The notes: generated from the sequence alone by a model not told the origin. A stretch of 64,000 nt of DNA from Karalla daura (GCA_029224185.1 CM055206.1:12256683-12320682); one strand, 5' to 3'. Positions 11,701 through 26,113 are shown, counted from the first letter of the stretch. Translations and numbers: made by a program.

Positions 11701-14439
11701 AATTTTAGTTCACGGTGCACTGTTCAAAATGAATAATGGATTTATTGCCTAAAAACTTTAATATGAAAACTCTCTCAGTTTGCTTGTCCTTGAATATGTT
11801 TTCCTCTCTGTGAGGGAGGTAGAGTATGAAGAGGGAGAGAGCGGGGACTGTGACAAAAGGATGGAACATGATAGTTCTACATCCAGGCCATTTTCTGGTA
11901 CAAGCTGAACTGTTCACATCTTGATGGTTACACAGTGGTGAGTCTCCATAGTTGGAGGATGTTTTGCTGCACAATGATGTGATTCGTTACAATCATAGCT
12001 TTGATGAATGTTGTGTGTCAAGATTAGTTTTAGGGAAGATTCTGGCGGTTTCAGGCAGTTACAGTATGACGCATGCAACTAGCTCCTTTACTACCAGCAT
12101 GGTTCAGAGCTCATGCTTAGTTTGGAACAGTTCTTTCTGTTTCCACCAGCAAAGAAGTAACTCTCAGAATAAAAAACTGGTTTGAGATTAGTAATACTTG
12201 TTTACTCGGCCAGAAGTAAGAACCAGCTACATCAGGTTACATCAGCACTCCACTGTGACCAGGCCTTGTGGGACATCTTTTAGGGATTGCCCTGTTGCTT
12301 CCTTTTTACACTCCATCTCTCAACTCTGTGTCCTTAAATCCCTCTCTGCCCTGTCTGTTTCACTATATATGCAGCCCATTCCTAGTGAGCTGTATCGATT
12401 TAATAAAGGTTTAAAGCCAAATGCCTGATTCAGCAGAGACGAGTTTGTGTCCCTAGAAATTTTTGTTTTTCACCTAACTGCATCTCACATGATGCCTAAT
12501 CCATAATCATCACGTTCCTGAGGTGTGGAATGGAGCCGCCATTGCAAATGCACAGTACACATGTTATCTGGGAAGAGTTCATCAGCACTTTTTTAAGTCG
12601 ACCAGACAAATATAGTGACAAAGCCAGAAAGAAGATTATCGACTGCAACTTTGTTTGCGATTTGCAAACTTTTCCGACTGGGAAGCAAAACACGTCCCTC
12701 ACAGGTTTATGCAGCAGCAGACATGCCGATTTCGTGCTCTGTGTAATCTCCCACACTGGAATGATTACAGTAATCAGGGGTGTTATTGTCAGCTTCACTG
12801 AGACAGGGGGATTTTTAGAGGTAAAGACTGGAATTCACGAATGCCAGCGCTTACCAGGTGTTGCATACAATTTGAGAAACAGTGTAAAATAATAAGCTTT
12901 AAATCCCCACCATTCATAAAAGGTCATTATCTCCAGGCAGTACAGGGTGCACTCATTTTGCTTTCCCTTTAACTTGCAGATGTAAAAACCTTTGTGTTTT
13001 CAGAACTCATTGCCAAAATATAAAAAAAAGGTGGTGGGGGGGCAGGTGCTGCAACAGGATAAAGAGTTGTGTTTTATGTTTTTTTTAAATGGATTTGTTT
13101 AATGCAACACTTATTCGCCAGCTATCAAAGGGCATGGGTAAAGTATGCATGCTCTCTACGGAGGGTCGGGAAAGCAGAACAGAAATCATCATCAAGGATT
13201 TATAACACACTGGAAAATCTTAAAGGTACTAATTGTGAACCTGGCATCATAATGTAATTTGAGTCTCCCATTCGCACTTTTGTTCAAGCATCAAAAACAT
13301 CCAATTATCAGCTCTTGGTAAGATTCATTGAAAGTGTTTCCACAAAATGCATTTTCTTTTTCCGAGAGCCACTTCATGCCTTACATCTCCTCCTAACAAT
13401 TCTCTTTATGAGCTGTATTACTTTTCAACAAGGCAACATTTATCTGTTTGTACAGGCTAATGGATAACACCACTTCTCGTCTTTCTCTTTCCACCTTCAG
13501 TGATATTTTTCATTTCTTTCTTTTTGAACATTAGGGAACTTCTAATGATAGGGATGATGTGCATTGACCCCTACCCTGAAGTGCCCGTAAGCCAAGTACA
13601 GAATCCTCTGCCCTTTATATAAAAGAGTTAGAGACAGAAATATGACTTTTTCCGTCAGAGGCCAACAGGGCTAACACGGAGCCTTTTCATGTTCGGAGCC
13701 GGTGTGCCAGACAACCGAGTACAGCCTTTAACAATTACAGTAGCTCTGGCCGTCTGCCAAGACCCCCTCTGTCTCTGCCTACCCTCCCTCTGCATCCGTC
13801 TCCCTCCCCACCAGCAGGTGAGATAATATTCACACTCAGCAATGTACAGGACATTTTTAAAAAAAACTTTCTTTTCCAGAACCGTTGCCTAGTGGGTCGA
13901 TCCCTCGGGGCCGATCGCACACCTGCTAAATGATTCTGCTTATCTGTTCCACCGGTAGTGAAGTCACGTGCATGCTGCATGGTTTGGTTCAGGCTGCAGC
14001 AAACGTGGTGCCAAGGCAGAAGCACTCTAAAGAGTGGCTGTATTTCATGAAAAATGATGACGCTAAGGCCACTTGCAAAGCTTCACACCGCTGCAGTTAT
14101 TTTGCTGAAATGTCACGTGTTTGATTCGCTACTTAGAACCACAAATTAATCTCAGCCCGAGCAGCAGCAGCGGTGGATGTCAGGACGTCACTTGTTTGTT
14201 TTTTTTGTTTTTCTTTTTAAGCGGAAGGTAACTTTGAAGTGTCTACTTCATCCATGTTTAAACTTTCACTATATAATGTCATTCTCAATAATTCTGTGCA
14301 TGCTTTATGTCAGGTGAAATTTTGTTTGAAGAAAGAATGCAAATGAGTGCTGTAAATATTGACATAAGACATTACACAAGTGAATGCTGATTCTTCTGTT
14401 CAAATGTGAAGATATAAAAGAGTTAAAACAAAAAGCCCT

Positions 14440-14535
14440 CACCCAATGAGAGTTGATAAGGAATCAGATCCATAGGGAATATCGATAATGCAATCGGAAT
14501 ACCTAAATTCTTAGCAATCCCCATTTCTAGTTTGG
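14440..14535 (-). mobile_element. hAT-type terminal fragment
   Basis: Read on the minus strand, this segment begins AAATGGGGATTGCTAAGAAT and continues with GATTCC and TATCGAT repeats. It matches the left end of the element at 8251. The second end was not found, so it is probably a truncated or decayed copy. Confidence 0.5.
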
Positions 14536-15416
14536 GTCCCTGTAGACACTCTTTGAATGCCACTAGAGTGGGTCTCATGGGAGAACCAAACCTGTCCTTA
14601 AATTAATTCCTGAAGGGTGAAACATCAGTGTTGCTCCTGCTGCAGTGCTGAAATTACAGATGCTTAACAGGTAACATTTACGAGTCGAGGAGAAATTGCT
14701 GGGTTTTTTTTATTATGATGCTTATTCAATCATCGGACCACGGAATCAGAAAGAAAATGTCACCGGTGATTACAAAATTTTCGCGAATTGCTTGCCTACA
14801 AAAGTGTTCGTGGAGAGTCAGAGGTGATGCCAGTGACATTTTGTTTCACAATACAGGATGAAGGAGGAAAAATAAAGCAGGGCCTCAGTCTTGACAGAGA
14901 CGATGCCTGTGTCAGGGTGTTTTTGATGTGCCGCATTGTGTTTGTAGATAGACAAACGGTCCTGGCAGAGACGAGACGCTGCCAGGGCGCTGCTTCCTGC
15001 TAAATCATAACAAGTGGGGACATTCATCGCTGTGGGTCTGTGTGAACGGAGCTGCCCCAGACAGGTCGTCTCTACTCATGTGTGAGCAGTGGATGAAGCC
15101 TCAGTGTGGAGTTAAATGCGGTTAATGAAGCATCAGGAATTGATTCACTCTGATAAGTCCTAATCGATACACTTCATGCTCAGTGGTGTCTTGAGTTTGC
15201 AGACCACAAACATCATGACACTGTGGTGTTTTTGTCATTTTTAAAGTTGTTTTAAGCCCCCGAGACTTGGGTTCGGGTCAATTTGTCGACATGTGATTAA
15301 TGGTAGAGGAGTTCAAACCCTGACTGCTTTCTTCCCTCTACACTGCTGGTGAACCACAGCATGAAATGAGTGTGAGCGGTTAAGAAAGTTACAGAAATTG
15401 CTTTCTCTAATCAGAT

Positions 15417-15417
<1 letters not shown>

Positions 15418-15455
<38 letters not shown>
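15418..15455. repeat. (GT)n microsatellite
   Basis: Nearly pure GT units, 38 bases. Confidence 0.95.
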
Positions 15456-15457
<2 letters not shown>

Positions 15458-15942
15458 GTAGAGTTAGGCTTCCTGAAGCTACATCTTTCAGCCACTACCC
15501 TGTCACATATGAAGCTGAAGAAGAGCAACTTGTGTAACTGAGTTATTTATACCGTAAATCTCTAAACCACTGTTTGCAGCAGAGCATGATCAGTCTTCTG
15601 ATAAATAGTCATTCTAAGAATAGTTATATTCTCTTTGGGTAGTGAATAAAGTGCTGTCTCCAGATGAAGGAACATGAGTTGCTCCAGGTCTCGTTCACAA
15701 ACGCGTGTGGATAGTTTTCAGAGCAGAATAAGAGTATGTTTTGTTTGGAGATTATGTACAGTGGCCTCGTATATATGCCGCCTACATGTGTGGGCTTATC
15801 TTTTGTAAAGATACTGATTATATTGAAGTTTTCACATTCTGTGAAAGGTTTCTAGCACGTCATGATCCACTCTCTTCGGCGGTGACTGTGGCTGAGGGGG
15901 AATGTGGTCGTCTATGGATGATCTGCCAAGTGCAGCCTAGAT

Positions 15943-16122
15943 GTTGAAGTGGGCAAGATACTGAAGCCCTGGTTGCCTCTGATGTTGCGTCTGGTCATCA
16001 GGTTAAAGCAAAAGGGCCGTGCAAGGTAGCCTTTGTAATGAGTGTATGTATGAATGAGACTTGTGACAAACTATAAAGTGCATGTGCAAGTATAAAGCGC
16101 TGTATAAGTGCCATTTACCATT
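15943..16122 (+). repeat. fish interspersed repeat ending TAAGTGCCATTTACCA
   Basis: The block runs from GGGCAAGATACTGAA to AAAGCGCTGTATAAGTGCCA then TTTACCA. The same ordered motifs appear at 18425-18632, so this is a dispersed family. Such ends (AAGCGCTATATAAATN CCATTTACC) are abundant in percomorph genomes; its class is uncertain to me. Confidence 0.55.
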
Positions 16123-17374
16123 CGAAATTGGTGCTGTGCAGTTTCATTTATCAGGGTTACTATCAATGATTATTTGCCTTCATGGTTTTACTGTTAATAA
16201 GTCAGCTATTTTAATCTCTCTTATCTCTTACCAAAGGATGCAGGTGACAGGAAATTCTCAACAAAAAAATAACTGTGGATCACTTGAGTCATCGCTGGCA
16301 TTTGGAAATGAAAAAATCTCTTTCTTTAAAGTTTTTATTTCATGGCGAGATACAAGGAAGAACAGTTTAGATTGTAAAAACTTCCTCTGACGAGGTCGGG
16401 ACATGGGTCACACAAATAGGTTGTTTTCAACATGCTGCTGGCGTTTTGGTCTAACAAGAGGAGCCTGTTATCAGCCATTTCCAGATTAATGTATCTGTGG
16501 TTGCCATAGTTACAGCAACTGTTGAAAACAGGAAGCGAATTACATGAATGTCTCTGTGTGTTTCATGCCTCTCATTTGTCTCTGATTTCTCGTTTGCTCT
16601 AAAGCTTCGGTTACGATTTGAGCATCGATTGTTTTTTTTCTTTATGTTTTTTTATTTTTCCTCATCTTGTAGCTACAAGCGACTGACTTTGTCTTGAAGT
16701 GCTTTACATTGGAATTAGATGAAAGTTGGCTGCGTCTCTTATGGAGTCTAAAGGGCACTGGGGGCTTGACAGTTCTTTGATGCCATGGGAATGAGGACAG
16801 TCAGTAATGTTGGATTCCACTAATGACAAAAACTAATGAGTAGCATTGCATTTAAGAACTATAACGTCATAAATACGAGTCATAAATAGTAAAAAAAAGA
16901 AGAATTGCTTTGATGTCTCTGAAATACTGAGGATTATAAATCCGAGGACAATGCTCCCCTGGAAATCTTTGATCTTGCAGCCATGCATCGGGTCCATTCA
17001 AATTCTTTTCATTTATTTTCGCCTGCATGAAAGAATAGCACTTGATCTTGGGATAAGACCGACTGTGTCTATTTGTCTGCCATCTATAACACCATCTCCT
17101 GTGCATGAAATCCGCATTTATCAGTGCATTTCCTATTCACATAGTAATTTCAACATGTGGTAATCCAGCCCCTGGTGAGACATTTCACAAAAACATGGGT
17201 CTCTCCTCAGTTTTTTTTTTGAGTGCGTCCTTTTTATTCTATTATTTTAGGCACACACGTTGGAGTGCTAAGATCATGGCTGTGGTTGTGAAATCAATAG
17301 AGAGATCAGTTTTGAAATAAGAATATGTCTAAGTGCCCTCCGCAGCACATTTGATCAGACTGAGTTTGATTGGA

Positions 17375-17427
17375 GGGGTTAGGAACAGGGGTTAGGAACA
17401 GGAAAGGAACATATTGTTCCTTTCCTG
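17375..17427. repeat. 13-bp tandem duplication followed by a perfect hairpin
   Basis: GGGGTTAGGAACA occurs twice in tandem at 17375-17400. A perfect inverted repeat overlaps its end: CAGGAAAGGAACA (17399-17411), three-base spacer, TGTTCCTTTCCTG (17415-17427). Confidence 0.85.
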
Positions 17428-18424
17428 AAGGGCCCAACACCCCATATGAGCCTGTGTCATATATTCTAGTGAAATCTTTCAGAGATATCCCATTTCTCAT
17501 TTAGCAGTAAATGACAAACCGATCTCTTGGATCATTTCAATTCAGCAGTAAGCTGGACTGTCCAATGGACTTATACGCTTGCTCCTCTCTGCTAACTGGG
17601 GATGTTTATTCTGTGTTGGTGCATCTTTGTCGGCTATAGAAATCGTAAGCTGCTCTCTGTGGCTCCAGAAAAGTAATGGAAATTGTGATTTGTCAAAAAA
17701 AAAAAAACTTCATATTTGAATAACTTCAGTGAACATACGGAGGAGAAATCCCCCCTTATCCTTCTCTGCAGATCCCATAAATTATGGGCTGTCCATGAGG
17801 CGATTAAAGCAAATGCAGAAACCTAATTAAAATAAACAATAACAAAGACTCAGTCCGTATTTCAGATATGAGGGAAAGTGAAATCAGTGGAATCCTAACA
17901 TTTCAGTGTTCAATCATGTTTGAAATATCAAGGATTTAACATAAGCAGAAATTCAAATGAATTTACACATTACGCTCTGAGTGTGCGGCACTGCAGGGAC
18001 CTCGCTATAAGCGGTGGCGGCGGTTTTTCCACCACTGACCTCAATTGGCGTTGTTCCCAAGTGGGAAGAAACTGTAGACGGATTTGTGCCGCAGTTCGAG
18101 TGATCGGCACAGGTTGAGCGGTCCTTCTGTCTTCATCTCAGCCAACCTCGAAATAACTTCATAAACTTAGAGAAACTGCTCAGTATTCCTAATAGCACAG
18201 TCTGAAATCCTGGATTACCTTCAGCCATTTTCAGAAAAGGACTCTCAGCACAGTGTGTAGCTTTCAGTGAGATTGGAGGGCATTGTCTTGGTCACCCTTT
18301 CCTTTCATCATATCCTGTTTTGAAGACGAAGGTGGAGAACTATCTTCCTCTGGCCCCCTTGATGTGAAAGAATAACTGTCTCATAATGTTGCAATAAAAT
18401 GGTGACCATGTAGCCCACATGCCA

Positions 18425-18632
18425 AAGTGTCCTCGGGCAGATACTGAACCCCAAACTGTCCCTGATGCAGTGTCACTGGAGTACTACTGCATATAAATGG
18501 TTGGCAAATATACTGCAGTGTCTGTCATTGGTGTTTGAATGGGTCTAAATGGATGAATGTAAATCGTCCTCCACTTTGAGTGGTCAGGATGACTAAAAAA
18601 GTGCTATACAATAACCAGTCCATTCACTATTC
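18425..18632 (+). repeat. second copy of the CCATTTACCA-type repeat
   Basis: CGGGCAGATACTGAACCCC starts the block, and the right part holds TTTGAGTGGTCAGGATGACT and AAAAGTGCTATACAATAACC before AGTCCATTCACT. It is in the same orientation as the copy at 15943 and lies in the same intron. Confidence 0.55.
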
Positions 18633-20140
18633 ACCCTTTAAAGTGCATCCTGACATTACAAAAGCTGGGTACATTTGATGAGAACCGCGTCATGTTACTT
18701 TGTGCTCCTCGATGGGGGTCTTACAGTCACAAAAGAGCCACAAGTATTTGTATATTTTTTGTGTATTTGTATATTTGAGTTCAAACCCTGGCTTCTCTCT
18801 TACCTCTTTATGGCTCAGGTCAGGTCAGGTCAGGGAGTGTGAAAATCCAATTGTAGGTTGTCGAAAAGTTTCACAAATTACATCCAGTCTGATCTAAAAG
18901 GTGGGGGTGGATTTCTGAGACTTCTTGACCAATCCCAACGACCTGTTTCGGAAGAGTACGCTGGCCCTTTAAGACCCCTTCGGTGGAGTCATGTTTTATT
19001 TACATTGAATTAAGGTGATTTAGTTTCCCGCAGATGCCAGTGCCTTCTGTTGCATCAACAACAGAGCATAATTAAATTGGAAACTTAATCTACAAACCAA
19101 ACGTACACAAAACGGGAGCCACAGAATTAACTACGATCTGAAGGTGGTATCATTCTCAAAGTGACTGGCCTTATGTTCAACAGTGACTCAGGTTTATTAT
19201 TAAACTGGTCTCATACAGGATGTTAGCACACATAAAATGATTGCTGTTCATCAATTAAAGGCCATTATTCACTTAAAAAAATGCCTTTGACCGTCCACAT
19301 TTGATAGTTCTTCCCTTTGTCCAGTGTCACAGAATTATTTTTCCGTTTTTATTTCTTTTATAGTTAACAATAAACTTGCAATCATAGAGTTTTCCCTGTG
19401 CTTGGACTCTGAAAACTTGACTCTTGAGACTCTCCTCACAGAAAAAAAAATAAAAAAATAAAGTCCTCTATTATTGGTATTTTGACATTCAGCAAATAGA
19501 AGAGGTGAAAAAAAAGGTTTCATATTGGCTGCATTTTTCCAGATGCAAGCAGTGAACTGGAACGTCTCTTATATGATGGAGTGTGTGACAATGTGACCAT
19601 AGGAACCTTGAGCCATAGTGTACAATCACAAAATCTGCATATCATAGCATTTCTTGTTGCCTATTTTTATTAATTATCTTTGTACATTTAACGTTTCATC
19701 TACATGTTAATGCTGAAATCGCTGGTTTGAATAACAAACAGTTTAAGTTCAGAAAGTCAGGCTGCATTTGAGATACTGTTATATCAGTCAATTAGAAAAT
19801 CACTTTAGAAAAGAAATAGGAAAGAAAAAAAGAAAAGAAAAAAAATTAAGTAGCACAGGATTGTCCCGGTGCCAGACTTCACTGGTGCGTCCATAATCCC
19901 TGCCTGAATGGCAGCTCAGAGTATTAAAAAATGAATAATGAGAAAGACGCTTCTGTCATGCAATAAGTTTTGAGTAATATCAGCCCTTCGGGGATGATTA
20001 CACGCTACAAATCTAAGCAGTTTTTTGGGACAGACGTGTAATAATTGTCCACCAGTCTGTAGGATTTAGATGGATTTAGATTTTTTTTTATTCAAAAACA
20101 AACTAAAGGGAGATAATGCTCTTTGTGTGTGCATGTGCAA

Positions 20141-20163
20141 GTGTGTGTGTGTGTGTGTGTGTA
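20141..20163. repeat. (GT)n microsatellite
   Basis: Pure GT units followed by TATATA. Confidence 0.9.
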
Positions 20164-20574
20164 TATAATTGGTGGGCAGTTACCTGGGAGCTTGTCAGCT
20201 TTATATCCACTCTGTTGCTCTCCATTAGTCCGACAGGTCACCTTCTCATTGGGTGTGAAAGTGTAATACAGCGCTCTCATATGCCATATTAAACAGCTAT
20301 AGACACAGGCTAATCGATTTCCTGCTAAATAATAGATGCTATCTACTTCACCCAGATGCCGCTGCAATGTCAGGCAGAGTGGCACTCATCTCAGTGTGCA
20401 GGAAGCTGAAGGTCTGCTTTTTCTGAAGCTCAAATCATAGTAGTTTGGATGTTGGATTTGCTTTTTGTGGTGTTGGAGGGTTATTGTTTGAGTATGTGCA
20501 CACTAACCTAAAGAGTACATTACTACAAGGTTACTGTCTGCTACTTTCTTAATACATTCACATTTGGGTAACCC

Positions 20575-20690
20575 AGCTGCATGGACTGGTGAATAGCTCT
20601 ATCACCGGAAGGTCTGTGGTACGAAATCCGAACATTTCTGTGTGGAGTTTGCTGCTTGGCATTTTTCTATGTACTCTAAGTGTATGTTTG
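20575..20690 (+). mobile_element. possible decayed V-SINE head and core
   Basis: A tRNA-like pattern (TCACCGGAAGGTCTGTGGTA) followed by TTCTGTGTGGAGTTTGC resembles the head and core of the SINE seen elsewhere in the window. No tail was found. Confidence 0.35.
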
Positions 20691-22965
20691 AAACCAGTTT
20701 TGCTTAAGCTTTTCTTGGTTTACATGCACAGTATAGATGTTACAGGAGATGGATGAAGAGTGGTACAGGGTGACATGTTTATAATGTCCGAGGCCAGACT
20801 TGTGCCTTAAACCCTGAGGACTTCCAGGCCTCCAGTTTCTAACACTAGAGAAACTGTAGTGACAACCTGTGAGACTCTTGTTTCATATGAGAGAGATTTG
20901 TTGTTTTTCTGTTTTTTTTTCAGGTTTAGTCACTGATGTCCTCACTGCACAGCATCATTTTGCTTGCTCATTTCAACTTGTTTACACGGCGTGATGTGAA
21001 TACCAAGCGGGATGTGCGGTGTCATGGACTCATTACAGCATCCTGAATTGCACACCTGTCAACATGAGGCCACTGGGGCAATGGAGAAAAGACGACGTAG
21101 AAAAAAAAACAACAAATATTATTTTCATTAATTCCCTGCAGGCTGTACACCCCCACCACCCCACTGAGTGTAATACACATCTAAGAGGACGTCCTCATGA
21201 CGAGGCTCTTATCATTGGGATCACACAGTCTGTGACTGAGTATCCCTCAGAGGCCCCTCAGTGTGTTGGACCTCATAGGGCTATTGACCCCAGGCACTTG
21301 GTAAATCACAGGGCCTTATTAACCGCGAGGTAAAGCTCGTATTTCTTTTTTCACCCCCTCCTTTATTGCACTTTATCACACTGCCTGATATATTACAAAC
21401 CCTTAAGACACCTGGGTCGTGTCTGTGGCCATATCCTGGTATAATTTAACATGACCGCCCCGGACACAGGGAGGTGGAGCATGCTTATGTGATGTTGCCC
21501 AAAATGTACATCCTCTGTAGTTTGGAAAAATAAAAAAAGACATACATCCTTACCCATTAGCTCCACTGGAAATCAGGACTTCCTACTGCACTCTTTTTAA
21601 AAGCCATGGACAGAAAGAGCAATCTCATCAGGCGTAGATTTGCGATTACCCATGAATACTTGTTATATAGCATTTTATCAGCATCGAAAATATACTGTAA
21701 AAGTCGTTTAGTGCTGTATTGCATCTTTTATGGCGTTCGCTCATTAGCTTTGCTTATGCATTCAGCCAAGTAATTGAATTCCCTGCGGCTATGGAATAGT
21801 TTACTTTCTGCAGACCTCCCGCTACACTTCACCTTTGTGCAGTTGCACTGCAGAACCATTACTGTATGCAATGAGCACTGCCAGTTTTGGCTCCATAAAG
21901 TGGTCGAACATAAATGTCTGTGTGTGCAGTCACATGGCTTTTAACTGTTGACGCAATGCATTGTGTCCATTTCTCTCTCATTCAATCAAGTTGTATTGCT
22001 CACATTCAAAGGATGTCTTTTCTTTTTCCCCATCGTGCAGAGTCTTGATTGCACCTTGGTTACGGGCTCCCACCGACTGCACCGGATGTTAGGTATAATG
22101 GGAAATAACAGATTCACTTTCCCCTATAGAGGCTTTTGACATCTAAATAAAGAAGTCTGCTCCCACAACACAATTCTACATTCATAAGCATATCAAAGTA
22201 TTCCATATAAAGAAAGCTAAAACTGAAACTTTAGACAAATCCTCAAGGACAAAGAGCTTCAGAGACAATCTTTCTGTGGGAAACAGAAAGATCCGATGAT
22301 AGGCTAAGCAGGATTGTTTTAATAGGATATACCCGATATCCAGAGATATGTTAAAAAATGTGTTATTTTACAGTTCTGTGTATGTATTCCTGTATTCTGT
22401 CTTTTAGCAAATCTTCACCAGAAAAATGCTTGTTCTGAATTTGTGGCCATGTTGGCGCATCACAGATAAAAACATCAAATGTGACAACCTGCGAGACACT
22501 TTGTTCACAGCAGAGCAGTTCAATTCCAAGACGCATTAAAATTCATGTTCCTCTCCATGCCATGTGATCCACCTTCCAAGTGCACACAGGAGTCATGGTG
22601 CGAGATATTGACTCGACATGAAATCAGGACAACAATATGAAAAATAAATAAAGGCCGAAATATAAAACTCCGCTGGGGATGGAGAGCAGGGGGGGCAAAA
22701 AAAAAAAAAGAAAAAGATGGACAGGGGCACATATTCTGGATGTTGTGGAGGCAATTTGGCAGGAAATAAATTACACAAGCTCTCCTCTTCTTTAAGCTGC
22801 CATAGCAGAGTGGTGAAACCATCTATTAGCTCTTCATTACCTGTCAGCCTGTTGCCTCATGTTGACAGGATTTACGCCCCGCAAGACATATCTGACCACA
22901 GCTAGCAGCTCCAGCATGCATAGTCATTAGGAACAGGGGTGGTGGTGAACGACATGACAACGTCT

Positions 22966-22991
22966 ACACACACACACACACACACACACAA
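22966..22991. repeat. (CA)n microsatellite
   Basis: Pure CA units in the long syndig1l intron. Confidence 0.9.
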
Positions 22992-25755
22992 ATGCACGAG
23001 CACGAGATCATTAAAAGTCAGGTAGAAAATTGGTAAACAAAATTCTGTTTACTTTAAATCAAACACGGCTTCTCGGTAAATCCAGAGCCAGCGCTGGAGA
23101 CTGTGATGTGGATTCACGGATGATGTGGACCAGAGGGAGAGGGAAAGATAAAGGCACGCTCACACTCTTGTACAAGCTCTGTGAGATAACTTTGCTGCTC
23201 TGTTTTCATCTGCGTTGGATCTCCTCCACCTTTTTTTTGAAAGGCTCATGATGATTAATGACCCCTAGGTGCCTAGGCTGGGCGCAGGCCTGCCCTGGAT
23301 GTGTGACTCGAACTTGGTTGCCTGCCTTGCTTGGCCGACTTCCTCAGCTCCTTTCGCTTCTCTGGTAACCTAAGCCGACCAAACAGCCGTGATCCCTGGA
23401 TGATGTGTGTTTTCGTTCTCCACACAGCCAGAAGGCTGTGCAGATATTGTCGGTGAGCTCCGAGGCACAGAGCGGAGCAGGGCCGGCTCTGCAGAGATTG
23501 CACCATAGCGCTCGCTCCGGGCCACGAAGGCAGAAAGGCATTATGCAGAATGTAGGCTGCATTATGCTCATGTGTTATGACCTTTTTTTTTTTTTCTCCC
23601 CTTCAGCATTGCATTATGAAGAGAATGAAGATATATCGATCATCTCAGCAGGGGCTTGTACTCACAGCTTTTAACATATTCATAAGCAGAGCTTGACAGC
23701 ACAGAGTGGCGTTGCATTGTGAGTTTAATATACTTGTTTTGTCTTCCAGAGGTCTATTTTAGGATTAAATTAATCCAGCGTTACCCCCTGCCATCACTGC
23801 ATGGCCATCCTCCCCACCCAACACACACACACATTTCAACCACCCACAAACTAATCCCCACCATCAGTCAGGCACCATGAAAACAAGGGCTCCATGTTAT
23901 TAAAACTAATTGAAAACTGCTACACCCCTCAACACAATGCATTCCCACCGCTCTCACCCGGTTACAGTAATTTAACTTTTAACACAAAGCAAAACACCGG
24001 CGCTGCACTCTTATTGAAATAAATCACTCTTTCGGCACAAAAACAGAATTGCTCATTTTAAAAGGAGTACTCTGTAGTGCCCTTGTTTATTCAAATTACA
24101 CAGTCCCAATACAAGAGTATCATTGAAATCCTGCATATTTAGGAAGCCCTGATGGCCTCTGTTTCGCCCCATCTCACAACCTTTATTGCACTTTACCTCC
24201 ACCTATTTTATTCAAAAGTTGCACAAAGCCACAGAAATATGAAAATCACGCATTAAAGAGTCATGAACCTGATCGTTGTCGAGCGAAAATGTATTTGCAG
24301 CATCGAAAAACCCACAGTTTCTATCTAATATTGACATGCGCACCCCCGGTCCAGGCCTGAGGCCAACACAGCTCATATTATGGTCAGCTGCAGCCTTGCC
24401 AGGAGACTAAAAATACACGACTACAAATGCTGTAAAAAGCACAAGATACTGTGTTGAGTGTCAAAAGTGCAATCGGTATCCACCTTGGTTGAAAAGCTGC
24501 CGTCAGGGGGAACCACTGTCATCTTATTGTTACCACTATGAAACCCATGCGGGGATTAAAGTGTTATAAACCCACTAGAAAAAAAACACACAAAAATAAG
24601 GATTACATGGTGACAAGATGTCCGACTGCTCAATGAATACGAGGGGAAAGCGTTTCCTTTGTCAGATTACCATCTTAAATGTGATGATTTGCTTTTAGGG
24701 GACAGCTCACTGCAGCATGTCCTCGTGTTTTGCCTGATTTCCCCCGTCTCTGATTGAAATATTCAGCTCTGTGAATTTCCCTGACACAATGGTATATTGT
24801 TAGCCTTGATTTCTTTCATTTATTTTTTCATCTTCCACCCTCCTGCTGGATCATCCTTCAAACAGGATGATGTGTGAAGGATGCAGCTTAATGGCTCATA
24901 TAGAAAGCGTGGCCTCAATCTGTGATTTCTTTTCATTATAGGCACTGTAGAAAATAAATCTCTGCTCTTAGTCTCGCCTTTGTTGTGGTGGTGGGGGGGA
25001 GATACAGAGATAAGCAGTAAATATTCAACGTGTGTGAAAGGTTGCTGGGCTGAATGTGCTTCAACACTGCAGCGCTGATATTTTCTGCAGTGGATCAGGG
25101 CGCAGAATCTCTTATCTTCTCAACAATATGCAGATATATGAACGGGTGCTCTCTTTTGCTGAAAGGCATCTCAGTTCCATGTGAGGAATGTTGCATGGAG
25201 CGTGAAATAGTCTCCAAAGGCTTGAGGGACGAGGTGTATTTGATTCATAACTATTTCACATCTGAAATGAAGGGCACTTTCAACCGTAGCTCTCTCATTT
25301 GTTTAATGCCATCTGTTGTTTGTACGCCAAAATGTAGGAATCTGCATATCTCAAAACTAATGAGAAACTAATGGGGCGGAACAAAAAGTCCAGGAATACG
25401 CGGCGCGACATTACGTGGAAGCAAACGATCGTGCAGTGAATCATCTCTGTTTTGTTTTCCATTACGTTAATACCCCCCCCCACACACACACACCTTTTTT
25501 TTTCCTTTCCCAATGAATGCAGATTTGTTCTCCACCGAAGCAACCCAAGTATCACATCTACCACCACCGGAAAGCTTTTTCTTTCATCTCCCATTCATCT
25601 CTCAATTCATCTGTCTGTCTGCACGTCTACATCGCCACTGATTAAATCTGTCTGTATGTACAGGAAATGGGTGCACAGAACACTGAAAGACAAAAGACAA
25701 CAAAACTATCAGTGCACTGCAGATATTTCTAGGAAAATTACGTATTTAGCCACCA

Positions 25756-26113
25756 TTTAGTGGATAAGTGGTTAACACTGTACCCTCACAGCAACTAGGT
25801 CCTGATTTGAATCCCACTTGATCCAAGTTCCTTTCTGGTTGGAGTTTGCATGTTCTCCTCAAGTCTGTGCGGGTTTTCTGCAGGTTTCCTTCAGCTGTCA
25901 AAAATCATGCATGCTTAGGCCAGGTGGAGACTTCCTCTAGATGTGACTGAGAAAGTGTGTGGTGTGTGTGCGCGCGTGTGTGTGTGTGTGTGTGGTGTGA
26001 TGGACTGGTGACCTGACCAGGGTGTGTTCCCTCCCATGTGCTGGAAACAGGCTCCCTGTGTCCCCTGTGACAGCGTTAAGGCTACAAAGCGCATAAGATG
26101 ATGGATGGATGGA
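25756..26113 (+). mobile_element. V-SINE-type tRNA-derived SINE
   Basis: A tRNA-like head (AGTGGTTAACACTGT, B-box-like TGATTTGAATCCC) is followed by the core GGAGTTTGCATGTTCTCC. Next come an internal GT repeat, GTGATGGACTGGTGACCTG, and the tail (GGAT)n at 26098-26112. The order is that of common fish SINEs with the V-SINE core. It lies about 210 bases before syndig1l coding exon 2, in the sense direction. Confidence 0.75.

Noticed and set aside
18812..18838. Repeated AGGTC as a nuclear receptor element
   Set aside because: The half sites overlap at five-base steps, which is not a functional direct-repeat spacing.
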